A stretch of 64,000 nt of DNA from Nitratireductor arenosus (GTDB taxonomy: Bacteria > Pseudomonadota > Alphaproteobacteria > Rhizobiales > Rhizobiaceae): assembly GCF_009742725.1 (NCBI RefSeq), contig NZ_WPHG01000004.1, positions 310,001 through 374,000 on the forward strand, read 5' to 3'. Below the pieces are notes generated by a model. It saw nothing but the letters and a program-made list of their open reading frames with translations, made no database searches and was not told where the DNA came from. Positions 42,070-51,712 of this stretch are shown here, one piece after another. A program made the position numbers and the translations under genes. Positions within the stretch are counted from its first letter, which is position 1; each line of letters starts with the position of its first letter.

Positions 42070-43668
42070 TCATTTGGACCAGGGCCGGCCGGTCGCGCGA
42101 AATCCGTCCCACGGCGCGCGCAGGCCAGCCTCGAGGTCGGCCAGGTCGCGTGCCTGCCAGCCACGGATCGCGCCGCACGCCTCGCGCGCGGCCGCCGGCA
42201 TTTCGGGCACAGCGACCCGGTCGAGCAGAGCGGCGGTGACGGCGACGTCGTTGTAGCGGCCGAGCCCGTCCTGGAGCACCGACAGGGCCTTGGCGTAGCG
42301 TCTTGCTTCACTGCCCTTCCTCGCGCAGAGCGGCAGCAGGAAATCGGTGACGTAGCGCAACTTCTTGACGGCCAGGCGCAGTTCGTGGCGCGCCTCCGGT
42401 TCCAGCCTGTCGAAATGCCGGCCCATGTCGAGCACCTTGCGGTGCTGGCGCGTCAGCACGGTGAGCGCATGTTTGGAGGCCGGCGCGGCAAGCGCGGCGC
42501 GCGCCTTGCCGGAAAGGTCGGCGCGCCAACCACGACACGCAATCCAGCGGGCAAGCAAAAGCTGAAAACGCTGCGCGCGAGGGCCGGCAAGCGCGGCACG
42601 CGCCCTGTCATATCCCCGTTCGCGCAGGATTTCGGCGGCGTTCCGCAAATCCGCGAAACCGGCGATTTCGGGACAGGCCGCCTCGATCGGCGGCACGGTC
42701 TCGACCATAAAAACGTCCCAGTCGCGCGCATCGCCGTGCTCGCCGGCGAGCCATCGCGCCTCACCGGCGAAGGCGTCGGCCTCGGACGAGCCGGTGAGCT
42801 TGCCGAGCAGCTTGAGGATCGCTCGCGTGCGCCGCAGCGCGACACGCAACTGGTGCACACCCTCCGGATGGCGGCCGTCGATGGCGGCCGGCTTGTTGCG
42901 CATGAGATGCAGCAAGGCGTCGACGAGCATGGCTGAAAAAGCGTCGTCGAGGCTGACCTTGCCGCGGATGGCGCTCTTCTTGGCCTTCACAAAGGCCGGC
43001 GGCCGGCCGAGCGCCAGATCGAAACCGCGCGCCGCCTTGCTGCGGATGCTGAGATCTGCGGGACCGTGCTCGGCCAGGTCGAGCGCCAGGTCGTAAAGCG
43101 CGGACGCCGAGCCGCCTTCGAGCTCGAACTCGAGCTCGCAGATCGGCTCGCTCGCCTTGCCGGCAACGATACGGCCCTCATCCACCGCCAGCTCGATCGA
43201 GGCATCGGGCAGGTCGAGCTTGCGCGTGCGGCGCCTGACCTCGGTCGAAAACATCGGTTCGAGCGACGCGGCGCCGAGCGCCTCGAAAAACGCCTTCGGC
43301 AACTGCGCGGCCAACGCACCGACCCGCGGCCGCATGTCCTGCACCGGCGCCTCCCACTCGCTGCGGGCGAGCAGGCCGCCATTGGCGGGCTCCGTCGACT
43401 TGACCGTCATCGTGCAGGCCGCGCCTTTGTTGCGCACGCGCAGCGTGAAGCCCGCCTCCCACAAGGCCCTGTCCGGCGTATCGTAGTAGACCGTGTTCAG
43501 GCGGCGCACGGTGCCGGCATTGCGGGCGTGATGCTCGATCGCCGGACTGGTCGCCATCTCGGCAAGGCGGGCGGCGGGAACGATCAGCTTCAGTTCGATT
43601 TCTCTCGGGTCCGCGCCCCGCCCGGCGCCTGCGTCCGGCGCGGCATTCGTCTCGGCCGGAACGGACAT
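42070..43668 (-). CDS. CYTH-CHAD domain protein
   Basis: This 532-aa soluble protein combines an N-terminal CYTH domain (EIELKLIVPAARL near residue 22, with repeated ExExK-type acidic and basic strands, LRVRNKG) and a C-terminal helical CHAD domain beginning around 215 with His/Arg/Lys clusters (HPEGVHQLRVALRRTRAIL, MGRHFDRLEPEARHELRLAVKKLRYVTDF). CYTH enzymes act on triphosphates, and CHAD binds polyphosphate, so a polyphosphate-linked phosphatase role is likely. The start at 43668 is chosen because upstream codons encode non-homologous basic sequence. It is convergent with the BASS gene. Confidence 0.9.
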   Translation of the reverse strand: MSVPAETNAAPDAGAGRGADPREIELKLIVPAARLAEMATSPAIEHHARNAGTVRRLNTVYYDTPDRALWEAGFTLRVRNKGAACTMTVKSTEPANGGLLARSEWEAPVQDMRPRVGALAAQLPKAFFEALGAASLEPMFSTEVRRRTRKLDLPDASIELAVDEGRIVAGKASEPICELEFELEGGSASALYDLALDLAEHGPADLSIRSKAARGFDLALGRPPAFVKAKKSAIRGKVSLDDAFSAMLVDALLHLMRNKPAAIDGRHPEGVHQLRVALRRTRAILKLLGKLTGSSEADAFAGEARWLAGEHGDARDWDVFMVETVPPIEAACPEIAGFADLRNAAEILRERGYDRARAALAGPRAQRFQLLLARWIACRGWRADLSGKARAALAAPASKHALTVLTRQHRKVLDMGRHFDRLEPEARHELRLAVKKLRYVTDFLLPLCARKGSEARRYAKALSVLQDGLGRYNDVAVTAALLDRVAVPEMPAAAREACGAIRGWQARDLADLEAGLRAPWDGFRATGRPWSK

Positions 43669-43822
43669 CGACTTTCCTTCCCCGTCGCGCAAACGAACAC
43701 CTCGCGCCAGAAGGCGCATGGGCGACCGCGTCGGCGGGACTTTCGGAAAAATGGCGATTTGCGTCAAGCCGACGAAAAGCCGCGTGCGAATCCGGACGAT
43801 AGGTTTTCGAAAAGACGAAAAA

Positions 43823-43899
43823 TGGCGCGAGTGACGGGGCTCGAACCCGCGACCTCCGGCGTGACAGGCCGGCACTCTAACCGACTGAGCTACACCCGC
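43823..43899 (-). tRNA. tRNA-Asp (GUC anticodon)
   Basis: A 77-nt cloverleaf with encoded CCA. The acceptor stem is GCGGGTG/CACTCGC, the anticodon loop CTGTCAC gives GUC, and the T arm is GCGGGTTCGAGCCCCGT-like. It lies on the same strand as the CYTH-CHAD gene, about 155 bp upstream of it. Confidence 0.95.
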
Positions 43900-44186
43900 G
43901 CTACGACTTGCGTTGCCCGCAGGCACCGTCGTCGTGGCGGCTGGATTAAGCGGTTCGCGAATGCCTGTCAAGCGCCCCCACGGCGATTGTGCACGCCCTT
44001 GCCGGGACAATGCGACCGGGGCCGCGATGACGCCGCGGGCGGGTGGCTTTTGTCTTGCCGCAGGCGGCCGGCCGGCAGCCTGCGCCTGCGGCAAAAAGCA
44101 CGGCAGCTGCTCCGGACCGACGGTGTGTGCGCGCGGCCGACGAAGGCTTGCACATTCACCACGAAGCGCTTAAACCGCGCCGAGGC

Positions 44187-44262
<76 letters not shown>

Positions 44263-44800
44263 TTTCAAGCTCTTGAGATCAAATATTGTGGGACCATCGC
44301 CGTCCGGTGGCAGCTACGGCCGTTCCTCCTTAAACGGAAACGGTTTGATGGAATGGACTTCGCGCCAGTTGGGAGAAGCTTGTGGCACGATATCGCTATC
44401 GGGCAAGGATTTCGGCGGCGAGGTCTGGTTTATCGGGCTTGCCTGACGAAACGCGCCGTGAACATTTCGCCAGCCGAACGCGCAAAAGGCAGGGGTGGGA
44501 AAGCCGAAACCCGGCGTAGGACGAGAGGAATTTTCGGTTGGAAACGGCACAGTTGGCAGCGTACGGGCGGGCACCCAGCAGTGGCTGCTCCGTCCCCTTC
44601 CCCTCGCGGCACCGGCAGACCGCGTTCCTCGCCGGCGTGGCGCGGCCGCGGCTTTGCTTCCCAAAGATCCTTGCCGACACATTCAGCTGCGCAGGCATAA
44701 GACTGGCAGTGCCGGCACAAGCGGGACGCGGGCCGTGCCGGAACGTCGCAAAGACGGTAAGAGAAAGCGTCTTCGGCGATCCGGCTTTTGCCGCCCCGCT
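44263..44800. other. Non-coding stretch after tRNA-Val
   Basis: A region of 538 bp follows tRNA-Val. Open frames here lack ribosome sites and are compositionally odd (Arg/Pro/Ser-rich); none looks like a known protein. I see no repeat or second RNA gene. Confidence 0.45.
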
Positions 44801-45646
44801 CTAACGCGCGGCCACCACGGTCTGGCGCTGCGCACCGAGCCCGTCAATGCCGAGTTCGACGACGTCGCCCGCGCGCAGATAGCGTGGCGGCGTCTTGCCC
44901 ATGCCGACGCCCGGAGGGGTGCCGGTGGAGATGATATCCCCCGGCTGCAAGGACATGAAGCGGCTGATATAGGAAACCAGGAAAGCCGGCTTGAAGATCA
45001 TCGTCGCCGTCGATCCGTCCTGCATGATCTCGCCGTTCAGCTTGAGCCACATCGGCAGCGAGAGCGGGTTTTCGACCGCATCGGCCGGCACCAGCCAGGG
45101 ACCGGTCGGCCCGAACGTGTCGGCCGACTTGCCCTTGGTCCACTGCCCCTCGTGCTCGAGCTGGTAGGCGCGTTCGGATACGTCGTGCACGGTGCAATAG
45201 CCGGCCACGTGGTCGAGCGCTTCGGCTTCGTCGACATATCTGGCCGTCCGTCCGATCACCACGCCGAGCTCGACCTCCCAGTCGGTCTTTTGCGAACCGC
45301 GCGGCAGGACGAGGTCGTCATTGGGGCCGCAGATCGCCGATGTCGCCTTCATGAACAGGATCGGTTCGGCAGGGACCGCGGCTCCCGCCTCGGCCGCATG
45401 GTCGGAATAGTTGAGGCCGACGCAGATGAATTTTCCCGTGCCGGCCACGCAGGGGCCGAGCCGCGGATCGCCCTCCACCTTCGGCAACGAGGAAGGATCG
45501 ATCGTCTTCAGCCGGGCGAGCGCCCGCGGATCGAGCACCTCTCCAGCCAGATCGTCGACGTGAGCCGACAGGTCGCGCAGCGCGCCCCTGTCATCGACAA
45601 GCCCCGGCCGTTCCCGTCCGGGCGCACCATAACGCACGAGCTTCAC
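44801..45646 (-). CDS. Fumarylacetoacetate hydrolase (FAH) family protein
   Basis: A 281-aa member of the FAH/acylpyruvase superfamily with the active-site entry GLNYSDHAAE (77-86), metal ligands in DWEVELGVVIG (Glu124 and Glu126) and VHDVSE (Asp155), and KGKSADTF (171-178). Members cleave or hydrate 2,4-dioxo acids, and this subgroup resembles 2,4-diketo-3-deoxy-sugar-acid hydrolases and ureidoglycolate lyase-annotated enzymes. GTG at 45646 follows GGAGAAACGATT. It is the last gene of the leftward ABC-ridA-rraA-SDR-FAH operon. Confidence 0.9.
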   Translation of the reverse strand: MKLVRYGAPGRERPGLVDDRGALRDLSAHVDDLAGEVLDPRALARLKTIDPSSLPKVEGDPRLGPCVAGTGKFICVGLNYSDHAAEAGAAVPAEPILFMKATSAICGPNDDLVLPRGSQKTDWEVELGVVIGRTARYVDEAEALDHVAGYCTVHDVSERAYQLEHEGQWTKGKSADTFGPTGPWLVPADAVENPLSLPMWLKLNGEIMQDGSTATMIFKPAFLVSYISRFMSLQPGDIISTGTPPGVGMGKTPPRYLRAGDVVELGIDGLGAQRQTVVAAR

Positions 45647-45719
45647 AATCGTTTCTCCAAATTTGTCACAGACAAGGCCGATGCGGCTCCGCGCGGCATC
45701 GGCGCGCGGGGCCAATGGA

Positions 45720-46457
45720 TCAGGCGGTCCAGCCGCCATCGATGACATAGGCCTGGCCGGTGGTGAAAGTCGCCCCGGCCAGATGTAGCGCAAGATCGGC
45801 GATCTCGTCGGGCGTGCCGATGCGCCCCATCGGCTGGCGCGCGATGAAGGCCGCCCTGGCGGCCTCGTAGTCGCCGCCCGCCCGCATTCTCTGCTGGAGC
45901 GAGGGACTGTCGACCGTTCCCGGACAAATCGCATTGCAGCGGATGCCGCGGGCGACGAAATCGGCGGCCACGGATTTGGTCAGGCCGATCACCGCCGCCT
46001 TGGTGGTGGCGTAGACGAACCGGTTGGGAGCGGCCTTCACGCTGGAAACCACCGACGCGATGTTGACGATCGCGCCGTCGCCCTGCTCCAGCATGCCGGG
46101 CATGACGGCACGAATGGTGCGCATCATCGCGCGCACGTTGACGTCGACGGCGCGGTCGAACTCCGCGTCCGTAGCGTCCATGATCGTGCCGGAATGCACG
46201 ATACCGGCGCAGTTCATCAACACATCGAACGGCCCGTTTTCGTCGACCAGCGCGCCGATCGCGTGTTGGTCGCACACGTCGAGGCCGGCCGTGCGGATGC
46301 TCGCCGCCCCTTCCAGGCCGGCAAGCGCGCTGCGGTCGATGTCGGTGGCGAGCACATGCGCGCCCGCCGCGGCCATGCGCTCAGCGCAGGCCCGGCCGAT
46401 GCCGGCGCCTGCCGCGGTGATGAGAACCCGCTTTCCCGTCAGGGGCGACACGGTCAT
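45720..46457 (-). CDS. Short-chain dehydrogenase/reductase
   Basis: A 245-aa classical SDR with the nucleotide loop TAAGAGIGRA (14-23), an NCAG stretch, and the Ser135-Tyr149-Lys153 catalytic set (NIAS, YATTK). Asp39 after the second strand (ATDIDR) suggests NAD preference. It resembles hydroxybutyrate/2-keto-3-deoxy-L-fuconate-dehydrogenase-type SDRs, which matches the FAH neighbour, since the two act in sequence in that sugar-acid route. It lies 3 nt after the RraA-like gene. Confidence 0.87.
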   Translation of the reverse strand: MTVSPLTGKRVLITAAGAGIGRACAERMAAAGAHVLATDIDRSALAGLEGAASIRTAGLDVCDQHAIGALVDENGPFDVLMNCAGIVHSGTIMDATDAEFDRAVDVNVRAMMRTIRAVMPGMLEQGDGAIVNIASVVSSVKAAPNRFVYATTKAAVIGLTKSVAADFVARGIRCNAICPGTVDSPSLQQRMRAGGDYEAARAAFIARQPMGRIGTPDEIADLALHLAGATFTTGQAYVIDGGWTA

Positions 46458-46460
46458 GGC

Positions 46461-47138
46461 CTACAGGATCCGGTGGCGCGTGAAGATGGTGCGCAGCGAT
46501 TCGCCGGCCGCCAGCTCGTTGCGCACGGTGGTTTCCGCACGCACCTTGGCCAGTGCCGCGCCGACCACGTCGACGATCAGTGCGCGCGGCACGATCACCG
46601 TTCCGTCCTCGTCGGCGAAAATCAGATCGCCGCTGTTGACGTCGACGCCGCCGATCTTGCCCGGCACGTCGTAAAGCACCAGCTTACCGCGATATTTGGT
46701 GTCGACCGGCGTCGTGCCGGCACACACGACCGGAAAGCCCATTTCACGGATCATCCGAGCGTCGCGCACCGAGCCGTCGGTGACGAAACCGCCCGCCTTG
46801 AGCACCTGGGCGCGGGTCGACAGCAACTCGCCCCACGGCGCGATATGCGCCAGCCCGTGGCAGGCGAGCACCGGCACCTCGTTCGGCTGCAGGCTGTCGA
46901 CCAGATCGATCTCCTCGCCATAGACGTCGAGTTCCTCGCTGTCGTGATAGACCGGCATGTAGATGCCGACCCTGGCAAGACCGCAGAGCGGCTTGGACAC
47001 GTCGAGCAACCGCATGCCGGCGCGCGGCGACTGGTTATAGAGACCGTGACGGTCGAGCGTGTCGCTCAAGACGGCGGCATAAAGCTCGCTGCGACACGAT
47101 TCGATCGCGTCGTGAACGGTGGTCGGCATTTCGCTCAT
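46461..47138 (-). CDS. RraA-like/HMG-aldolase-fold protein
   Basis: A 225-aa protein of the RraA superfamily, which includes 4-hydroxy-4-methyl-2-oxoglutarate aldolases and oxaloacetate decarboxylases. The central GFVTDGSVRDARMIREMGFPVVCAGTTP holds the conserved Arg-Asp pair that binds metal and oxo acid (residues about 119-125). In a catabolic operon an aldolase or decarboxylase role is much likelier than RNase E inhibition. It sits between ridA and the SDR gene. Confidence 0.85.
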   Translation of the reverse strand: MSEMPTTVHDAIESCRSELYAAVLSDTLDRHGLYNQSPRAGMRLLDVSKPLCGLARVGIYMPVYHDSEELDVYGEEIDLVDSLQPNEVPVLACHGLAHIAPWGELLSTRAQVLKAGGFVTDGSVRDARMIREMGFPVVCAGTTPVDTKYRGKLVLYDVPGKIGGVDVNSGDLIFADEDGTVIVPRALIVDVVGAALAKVRAETTVRNELAAGESLRTIFTRHRIL

Positions 47139-47177
47139 GAGATGGGCCTTTGTATTGATGGGTAACGGGAGGGCCGG

Positions 47178-47549
47178 TCAGACCGGCTTGTAGGCGACGA
47201 CTTCGATCTCGATCTTACCGTCGACGACAAGCGGCGAAACGACGGTGGAGCGCGCCGGCGGGGCGCTGCCGAAATGCTGCGCATAAACCTTATTGAAGGC
47301 GCCGAAATCACGCGCGTCGTCGAGCCATACCGTGGTCTTGACCACGTCAGCGAGCGTGCAGCCGCATTTTTGGAGAACCGCAACGATGCGCTGGATCGTC
47401 AGTTCGGTCTGCTCGGCGATGTTGCCGTTGATGATCGTGCCGGTCTCGTCCAGCGCGGCCTGACCGGACAGAAACAAAAAGTCGCCGGCGCGCACGGCAG
47501 GCGCAAGCGGCAGGGGAGTTTTGGGGTCGACGCCGATCCGTTCGATCAT
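47178..47549 (-). CDS. RidA/YjgF-family imine deaminase
   Basis: A 123-aa RidA-fold trimeric protein with the family stretch FLFLSGQAALDETGTIINGNIAEQTELTIQRI and the C-terminal KIEIEVVAY. It hydrolyses reactive enamine/imine intermediates from deamination or dehydratase reactions to oxo acids. The substrate-binding Arg of archetypal RidA (Arg105 region, ARST here) appears present. Co-operonic with amino-acid-type ABC genes, implying an amine-bearing substrate. Confidence 0.88.
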   Translation of the reverse strand: MIERIGVDPKTPLPLAPAVRAGDFLFLSGQAALDETGTIINGNIAEQTELTIQRIVAVLQKCGCTLADVVKTTVWLDDARDFGAFNKVYAQHFGSAPPARSTVVSPLVVDGKIEIEVVAYKPV

Positions 47550-47580
47550 GATGTCCTCGTCTTGAGCTTGGATAAAAGTC

Positions 47581-47610
47581 CCCGCCCGGCCGCCGGGCGG
47601 CCGGGCGGGG
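47581..47610 (-). terminator. GC-rich hairpin between the ABC binding-protein gene and ridA
   Basis: CCCGCCCGGCC (47581-47591) and GGCCGGGCGGG (47599-47609) form a perfect 11-bp stem with a 7-nt loop. It lies after the binding-protein stop on the minus strand and before ridA. It probably stabilises or partly terminates the transporter message. Confidence 0.6.
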
Positions 47611-47624
47611 GCGGATGAGAAGAA

Positions 47625-48407
47625 TTATTCGCTGAACATGGCCGACCATTCGGCCTTCAGGCCCTGCTGCTCGGCCGCTTCCTGCCAGATATTGACCAGG
47701 CGCAGGAAATGATACTCGCCGCGCCGGATCCCGTAGGAATAGCCCTGCGGATCCAGCGGCTCGTCGGTTTGGAGAATACGCACGTCGAGATTGTCGTTTT
47801 CGGCGACCAGCTTCCTGGCCGAAGCCGTATCGCTCACCATGGCGTCGGCGCGGCCGCTGGCGACGTCGACTAGCAGCGTGGAAAGCTTGTCGGTCACCAG
47901 CGATTTCACCTCGGCCTTCTTGAAGAAGCGCTTGGCGAAGCCCTCGTCGGCGGAGCCGGAGGTGACGACGATCACCTTGCCCTCCTGGTCGAGCGCGGCC
48001 AGATCGGCGATGTCGGCGTTGGGGCCGACGGTCACGCTTTTGGTTTCGTGGCCGGACGGCTCGCTGAACAGAATGCGCATGGCGCGCTCCGGGGTGCGGA
48101 ACATCGGTGCCATGACGATGTCGCATTTGCCGGCCTCCAGGCTGGGGATCAACGTGCCCCAGGTGGCGTCGACATGCTCGATCTCGACGTCCATCGCCGC
48201 GGCCAGGTTCTTGGCGGCCTCGACGTCGGACCCCTTCCATTCATTGCTGGCCGGATCCTTTACCGCCCAGGGAAACGCCTCGGCGTGGCAGGCTTGCAGG
48301 ACGCCGCGATCGCGAATTTCCTGGATCTGATTATCGGCCGCGCCGGCGATCCCAGGTGCGGCGACCAGGGCGGCCAGCGCGGCCGCGATAAGCGTTTTGG
48401 ATTTCAT
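47625..48407 (-). CDS. Polar amino acid-type ABC substrate-binding protein
   Basis: A 260-aa SBP (family 3) with signal peptide MKSKTLIAAALAALVAAPGIAGA and a domain beginning IQEIRDRGVLQACHAEAFPWAVKD. It has the acidic/Arg ligand features seen in amino-acid receptors (GSDVEAAKNLAAAM; EAGKCDIVMAPMFRTPER). The start at 48407 with GGAGG upstream. It belongs to the permease-permease-ATPase-SBP unit. Ligand unknown. Confidence 0.9.
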   Translation of the reverse strand: MKSKTLIAAALAALVAAPGIAGAADNQIQEIRDRGVLQACHAEAFPWAVKDPASNEWKGSDVEAAKNLAAAMDVEIEHVDATWGTLIPSLEAGKCDIVMAPMFRTPERAMRILFSEPSGHETKSVTVGPNADIADLAALDQEGKVIVVTSGSADEGFAKRFFKKAEVKSLVTDKLSTLLVDVASGRADAMVSDTASARKLVAENDNLDVRILQTDEPLDPQGYSYGIRRGEYHFLRLVNIWQEAAEQQGLKAEWSAMFSE

Positions 48408-48466
48408 AGTGGCTCCTCCAAGATTGAACGTCTCTGTGTGGCACCGCCGCATGGCGGGCCGTCGTC

Positions 48467-49213
48467 TCACAACACCTTCGACAAAAACGCCTTCTGGCGT
48501 TCGTCCTCGGGCGCGGTGAAGAAGGTTGCGGGCGCGGCGTCGACCAGAAGCTGGCCCTCGGCCATGAAAAGGATGCGATCGCCGACCTCGCGCGCGAAAC
48601 CCATTTCGTGGGTGACGACGACCATGGTCATGCCGCCGCGGGCGAGATCGCGCATGACGTCGAGCACCTCGTTGACCATTTCGGGATCGAGCGCGGAGGT
48701 CGGTTCGTCGAACAGCATGATCTCGGGTTCCATCGCCAGCGCCCGGGCGATCGCCACGCGCTGCTGCTGGCCTCCGGAAAGCTGGGCCGGGTATTTGTCG
48801 ATCTGCTCGCCGATGCCGACCCGCGTCAGCAGCTTCTGCGCCGCCTCGTCGGCCTCGGCGCGGCCGAGGCCGCGCGCCGTCATCGGCGCCAGCACGAGGT
48901 TCTCGCGCACCGTCATGTGGCCGAACAGGTTGAAGTTCTGGAACACCATGCCGACCCGGCGGCGGATCGTCTCCAGCTCGCGGCGCGGCCCCGGCAGGGT
49001 GTGGCCAAGCACGTTGACCGTACCGGCATCGATCGCCTCGAGCCCGTTCATGGTCCGAAGCAGGGTCGACTTGCCGCTGCCCGAGGGGCCGATCACGCAG
49101 ACGACCTCGCCGGTTCCGATTTCGGTCGAAACCCGGTCGAGAGCGACGAACGTGCCGTAGCGCTTGACCACGTCCGTGCAGCGGACCGCTTGCTTTGTCG
49201 CGCCGGCGCTCAT
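48467..49213 (-). CDS. Polar amino acid-type ABC transporter ATPase
   Basis: A 248-aa ATPase of the GlnQ/HisP class with Walker [10 protein letters not shown] (near 42-50), signature LSGGQQQRV, Walker [13 protein letters not shown], and H-loop VVTHEMGFA. It powers the importer formed with the two adjacent permeases. Its start is 25 bp after the second permease gene. Confidence 0.93.
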   Translation of the reverse strand: MSAGATKQAVRCTDVVKRYGTFVALDRVSTEIGTGEVVCVIGPSGSGKSTLLRTMNGLEAIDAGTVNVLGHTLPGPRRELETIRRRVGMVFQNFNLFGHMTVRENLVLAPMTARGLGRAEADEAAQKLLTRVGIGEQIDKYPAQLSGGQQQRVAIARALAMEPEIMLFDEPTSALDPEMVNEVLDVMRDLARGGMTMVVVTHEMGFAREVGDRILFMAEGQLLVDAAPATFFTAPEDERQKAFLSKVL

Positions 49214-49238
49214 GGGTGCTGTGTCCGGAGAATGGAGA

Positions 49239-49904
49239 TCATCGTGACGTCCTCTTGAAATGCCTGGTCTCGGCGCGGCGCACGTAAAGGCTGAGCGGAA
49301 AGATCAGCATGAAGAACAGCACCGCGACCGCCGTGAGGAATTCGAGATAGGCGAAGGTCTCGTTGCCCAGCACGGTCGCCTGATAGACGATCTCGGCGAC
49401 GCCGATCGTCGACAGCAGGCTCGAGGCCTTCAGCAATTCGGTGAGAAAGTTGACGAAGTTCGGCATCATGCGCCGGACCGCCGGCGGCAATACGACCCGG
49501 CGCCAGATCGTGGATGCGGGCAGGCCGAGCGAAAAGGCGGCTTCCAACTGTCCCTTCTCGGTCGACAGGATCCCGGCGCGCAGGATCTCCGCGACATTGG
49601 CGGCCACGAACAGCGACAGCGCGACGATACCGCTGATCTCGGCCGACATGCGCAGCCCGAACAGCAGCGGCAGACAGGAATAGACCCAGAAAATCAGCAC
49701 CACCTCGGGAATGGTGCGGAAGAAATCGATCACGAACACCGCGACCCGGTAGCCGGGACCACGGCCCGACAGCTTGCCCAGGCACAGCACGACGCTGCCG
49801 AGGGCGCCGAACAGAATCGCGTAAAAGACGATGCGCAGCGTGACCAGCAGACCCTGCAGCAGCAGCGGATAGTTGGCTTCGAGCGCGTTGAGGTCGAATG
49901 TCAT
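49239..49904 (-). CDS. Polar amino acid-type ABC permease (second)
   Basis: A 221-aa inner-membrane permease of the HisM/GlnP class with about five helices and the EAA-loop [24 protein letters not shown] that contacts the ATPase. It starts 2 nt after the first permease stop, so translation is coupled. Confidence 0.91.
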   Translation of the reverse strand: MTFDLNALEANYPLLLQGLLVTLRIVFYAILFGALGSVVLCLGKLSGRGPGYRVAVFVIDFFRTIPEVVLIFWVYSCLPLLFGLRMSAEISGIVALSLFVAANVAEILRAGILSTEKGQLEAAFSLGLPASTIWRRVVLPPAVRRMMPNFVNFLTELLKASSLLSTIGVAEIVYQATVLGNETFAYLEFLTAVAVLFFMLIFPLSLYVRRAETRHFKRTSR

Positions 49905-49906
49905 GA

Positions 49907-50692
49907 TCAGCGCCCCTCACGACGGGCGAGCGAACGCTCGAGCCAATGCGTCGACTGGCTTATGGCGTAGCCGAACAAAAAGTAGATCAGCGCGGCCAGC
50001 GTCAGGATTTCGATCGGCTTGAAGATCGCGTTGGCGATGCGCGTGGAGACCGTCATCAGCTCGCCGACCTGCAGCACGGTCAGGATAGCGGAAGCCTTGA
50101 AAAAGCTGATGGTCATGTTGACGAAGGGCGGGATCATCACCCGGAAGGCGGGCGGCAGGATGACGCGCCGCCAGCGCGTATAAACCGGGATGCCGAGCGC
50201 GTCGGACGCCTCGCCATAGCCGGCGGGGACCGCGCGGATGCCGCCACGCACGATCTCGCCGAAATAGGCGCTGGCCTGCAAAACGATGGCGATGACGCCG
50301 CTAACGATGGCGCTGGTGTTGATGCCGGACACCAGCGGCAGGGCGAAATGGATCCACAGCACTTGGACCAGGATCGGCGTATTGCGGAAAAGCTCGACAT
50401 AACCGATGGCGAACCAGCGCGCCGGCGCCAGCGGCACTTGCGTCAAAACGGCGAGAATAGTGCCGAAGAAGATGCCGCAGGCCGCGGCGGCCGCCGTCAG
50501 CACCAGGGTCATCACCAGCCCCTCGGCCAATGTGCCGCGATATTGCCATAAAACGGCGAAGTCGAGCCCACCGACGATCTTCCAGTTGAGATTGATCAGG
50601 GCGAGCGCAATCAGCCCCGCGAGACCCGCGGTCAAGCCGCCGCGTATCCAACGTCCGCCCGATGCTTCGATCAGCTCTCCGAAAAGGCCCAT
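49907..50692 (-). CDS. Polar amino acid-type ABC permease (first)
   Basis: A 261-aa permease with an N-terminal extension and helix (WIRGGLTAGLAGLIALALINLNW), periplasmic loop and the EAA-loop GEASDALGIPVYTRWRRVILPPAFR. It is the first gene of the leftward operon, divergent from the IclR regulator across about 200 bp, which makes IclR the likely controller. Confidence 0.91.
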   Translation of the reverse strand: MGLFGELIEASGGRWIRGGLTAGLAGLIALALINLNWKIVGGLDFAVLWQYRGTLAEGLVMTLVLTAAAAACGIFFGTILAVLTQVPLAPARWFAIGYVELFRNTPILVQVLWIHFALPLVSGINTSAIVSGVIAIVLQASAYFGEIVRGGIRAVPAGYGEASDALGIPVYTRWRRVILPPAFRVMIPPFVNMTISFFKASAILTVLQVGELMTVSTRIANAIFKPIEILTLAALIYFLFGYAISQSTHWLERSLARREGR

Positions 50693-50892
50693 GCCCTTGC
50701 CTGCCCGCCTGTCACGGCTTTATGTCAAAACGTTGATCCGATATTTCCGGTACAGCGTTCCAGTTTTTCATTGACATGTCGAGTCCTTTTTGCGTTTTTT
50801 GTCGCTAAGGTGATCAGCGCTGCCGCCGTGCGGCACGAAAAACCCCGTCGCCGGGTCCCTCCCGTCGATCGAATTGCATCAGGAGTGTGATG
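50693..50892. promoter_or_regulatory. Divergent promoter region between ABC operon and iclR
   Basis: About 200 bp serve both operons. They are AT-richer between 50720 and 50810, with TTGACA-like hexamers on both strands (50771-50776 rightward). The 11-mer TTCCAGTTTTT (50758-50768) recurs before the PotABCD-type operon (55227-55237). These are candidate sites for the adjacent IclR regulator. Confidence 0.4.
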
Positions 50893-51699
50893 ATGTCTCG
50901 AGACCTGCAGGCCGAGGATGCCCCGATCCGGGCGATCTTGAACGCCATGGACGCGCTGGAGTTCATCGCCCAGTCGCGCCAGGGCGTTGGCGTGCGTGAA
51001 CTGGCCCGCACCCTGCGCCTGACGCCGGCGACCGCGAGCCGGGTGCTCGCCTCGCTGCAGGCCAGCGACATGCTGGATCAGGACCCCGACACGGCGCGCT
51101 ACCATCTAGGGCCGCGCGCCCTGAAAATCGCCGCCGACCACAGCCGCAGCATCAATCTTCACGGCGTCGCCGAATCCTATTTGCGCGACCTGGTCGACGC
51201 GACCGGGGAGACGATTTTCCTCGGCGTTCTCGACGGCGCGGAAGTCGTCGTGATCAACCGGATCGATTCGCCGCAGCCGCTGCGGATGGCCGGCGAGCTC
51301 GGCACCCGCGAACCCGCCCACTGCACCGCGCTCGGCAAGATCATGCTCGCCTCCAAGCCGACGCACGAACGCGCCGACCTGGTCGCCCGCCTCGCCATGG
51401 AGCCGGACACCGGCAACCGGGTCATGACGCGCGAGGCGCTGGAGGCCGTGTTGGAGGAAACCGCCGGACGCGGCTGGGCGCTCGACGACGAGGAGCATTT
51501 CGAGGGCGTTCGCTGCATCGCCGCCGGCATCGTCAATTCCGAGGGCCGGACCATCGCCGCGATCAGCGTCTCGGGGCCGGCGGTGCGGATGACGGACGCG
51601 AAAATTGCCGCGACCGTGCCAACGCTGCGTGCCATGGCGGCTGCGGTCTCGCGCCGCCTCGGCTACCGTCCGGCCGATGCCGTCAACGCCCCACGCTGA
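50893..51699 (+). CDS. IclR-family transcriptional regulator
   Basis: A 268-aa IclR protein with an N-terminal winged HTH (GVGVRELARTLRLTPATASRVLASL, residues about 29-53) and a C-terminal GAF-like effector domain (GETIFLGVLDGAEVVVINRID; HCTALGKIMLAS). The start at 50893 has AGGAG at the best spacing; GTG at 50887 and ATG at 50890 are alternatives. It heads the rightward peptidase-like genes and is divergent from the ABC operon, so it likely regulates both. Confidence 0.9.
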   Translation: MSRDLQAEDAPIRAILNAMDALEFIAQSRQGVGVRELARTLRLTPATASRVLASLQASDMLDQDPDTARYHLGPRALKIAADHSRSINLHGVAESYLRDLVDATGETIFLGVLDGAEVVVINRIDSPQPLRMAGELGTREPAHCTALGKIMLASKPTHERADLVARLAMEPDTGNRVMTREALEAVLEETAGRGWALDDEEHFEGVRCIAAGIVNSEGRTIAAISVSGPAVRMTDAKIAATVPTLRAMAAAVSRRLGYRPADAVNAPR

Positions 51700-51712
51700 G
51701 GAGACGGTCGGG

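Noticed and set aside
39658-42936. 1092-codon plus-strand frame across dctM, the BASS gene and CYTH-CHAD
   Set aside because: It is a high-GC shadow frame with Arg/His/Pro-rich nonsense sequence crossing genes on both strands.
44314-44720. Small minus-strand open frames after tRNA-Val
   Set aside because: There is no ribosome site, no conserved motif and several overlapping frames of similar length, so the region was left as non-coding.
46461-47138. Calling the RraA-like protein an RNase E inhibitor
   Set aside because: It sits in a catabolic operon with SDR, RidA and FAH genes, so an aldolase/decarboxylase member of the superfamily is far more likely.
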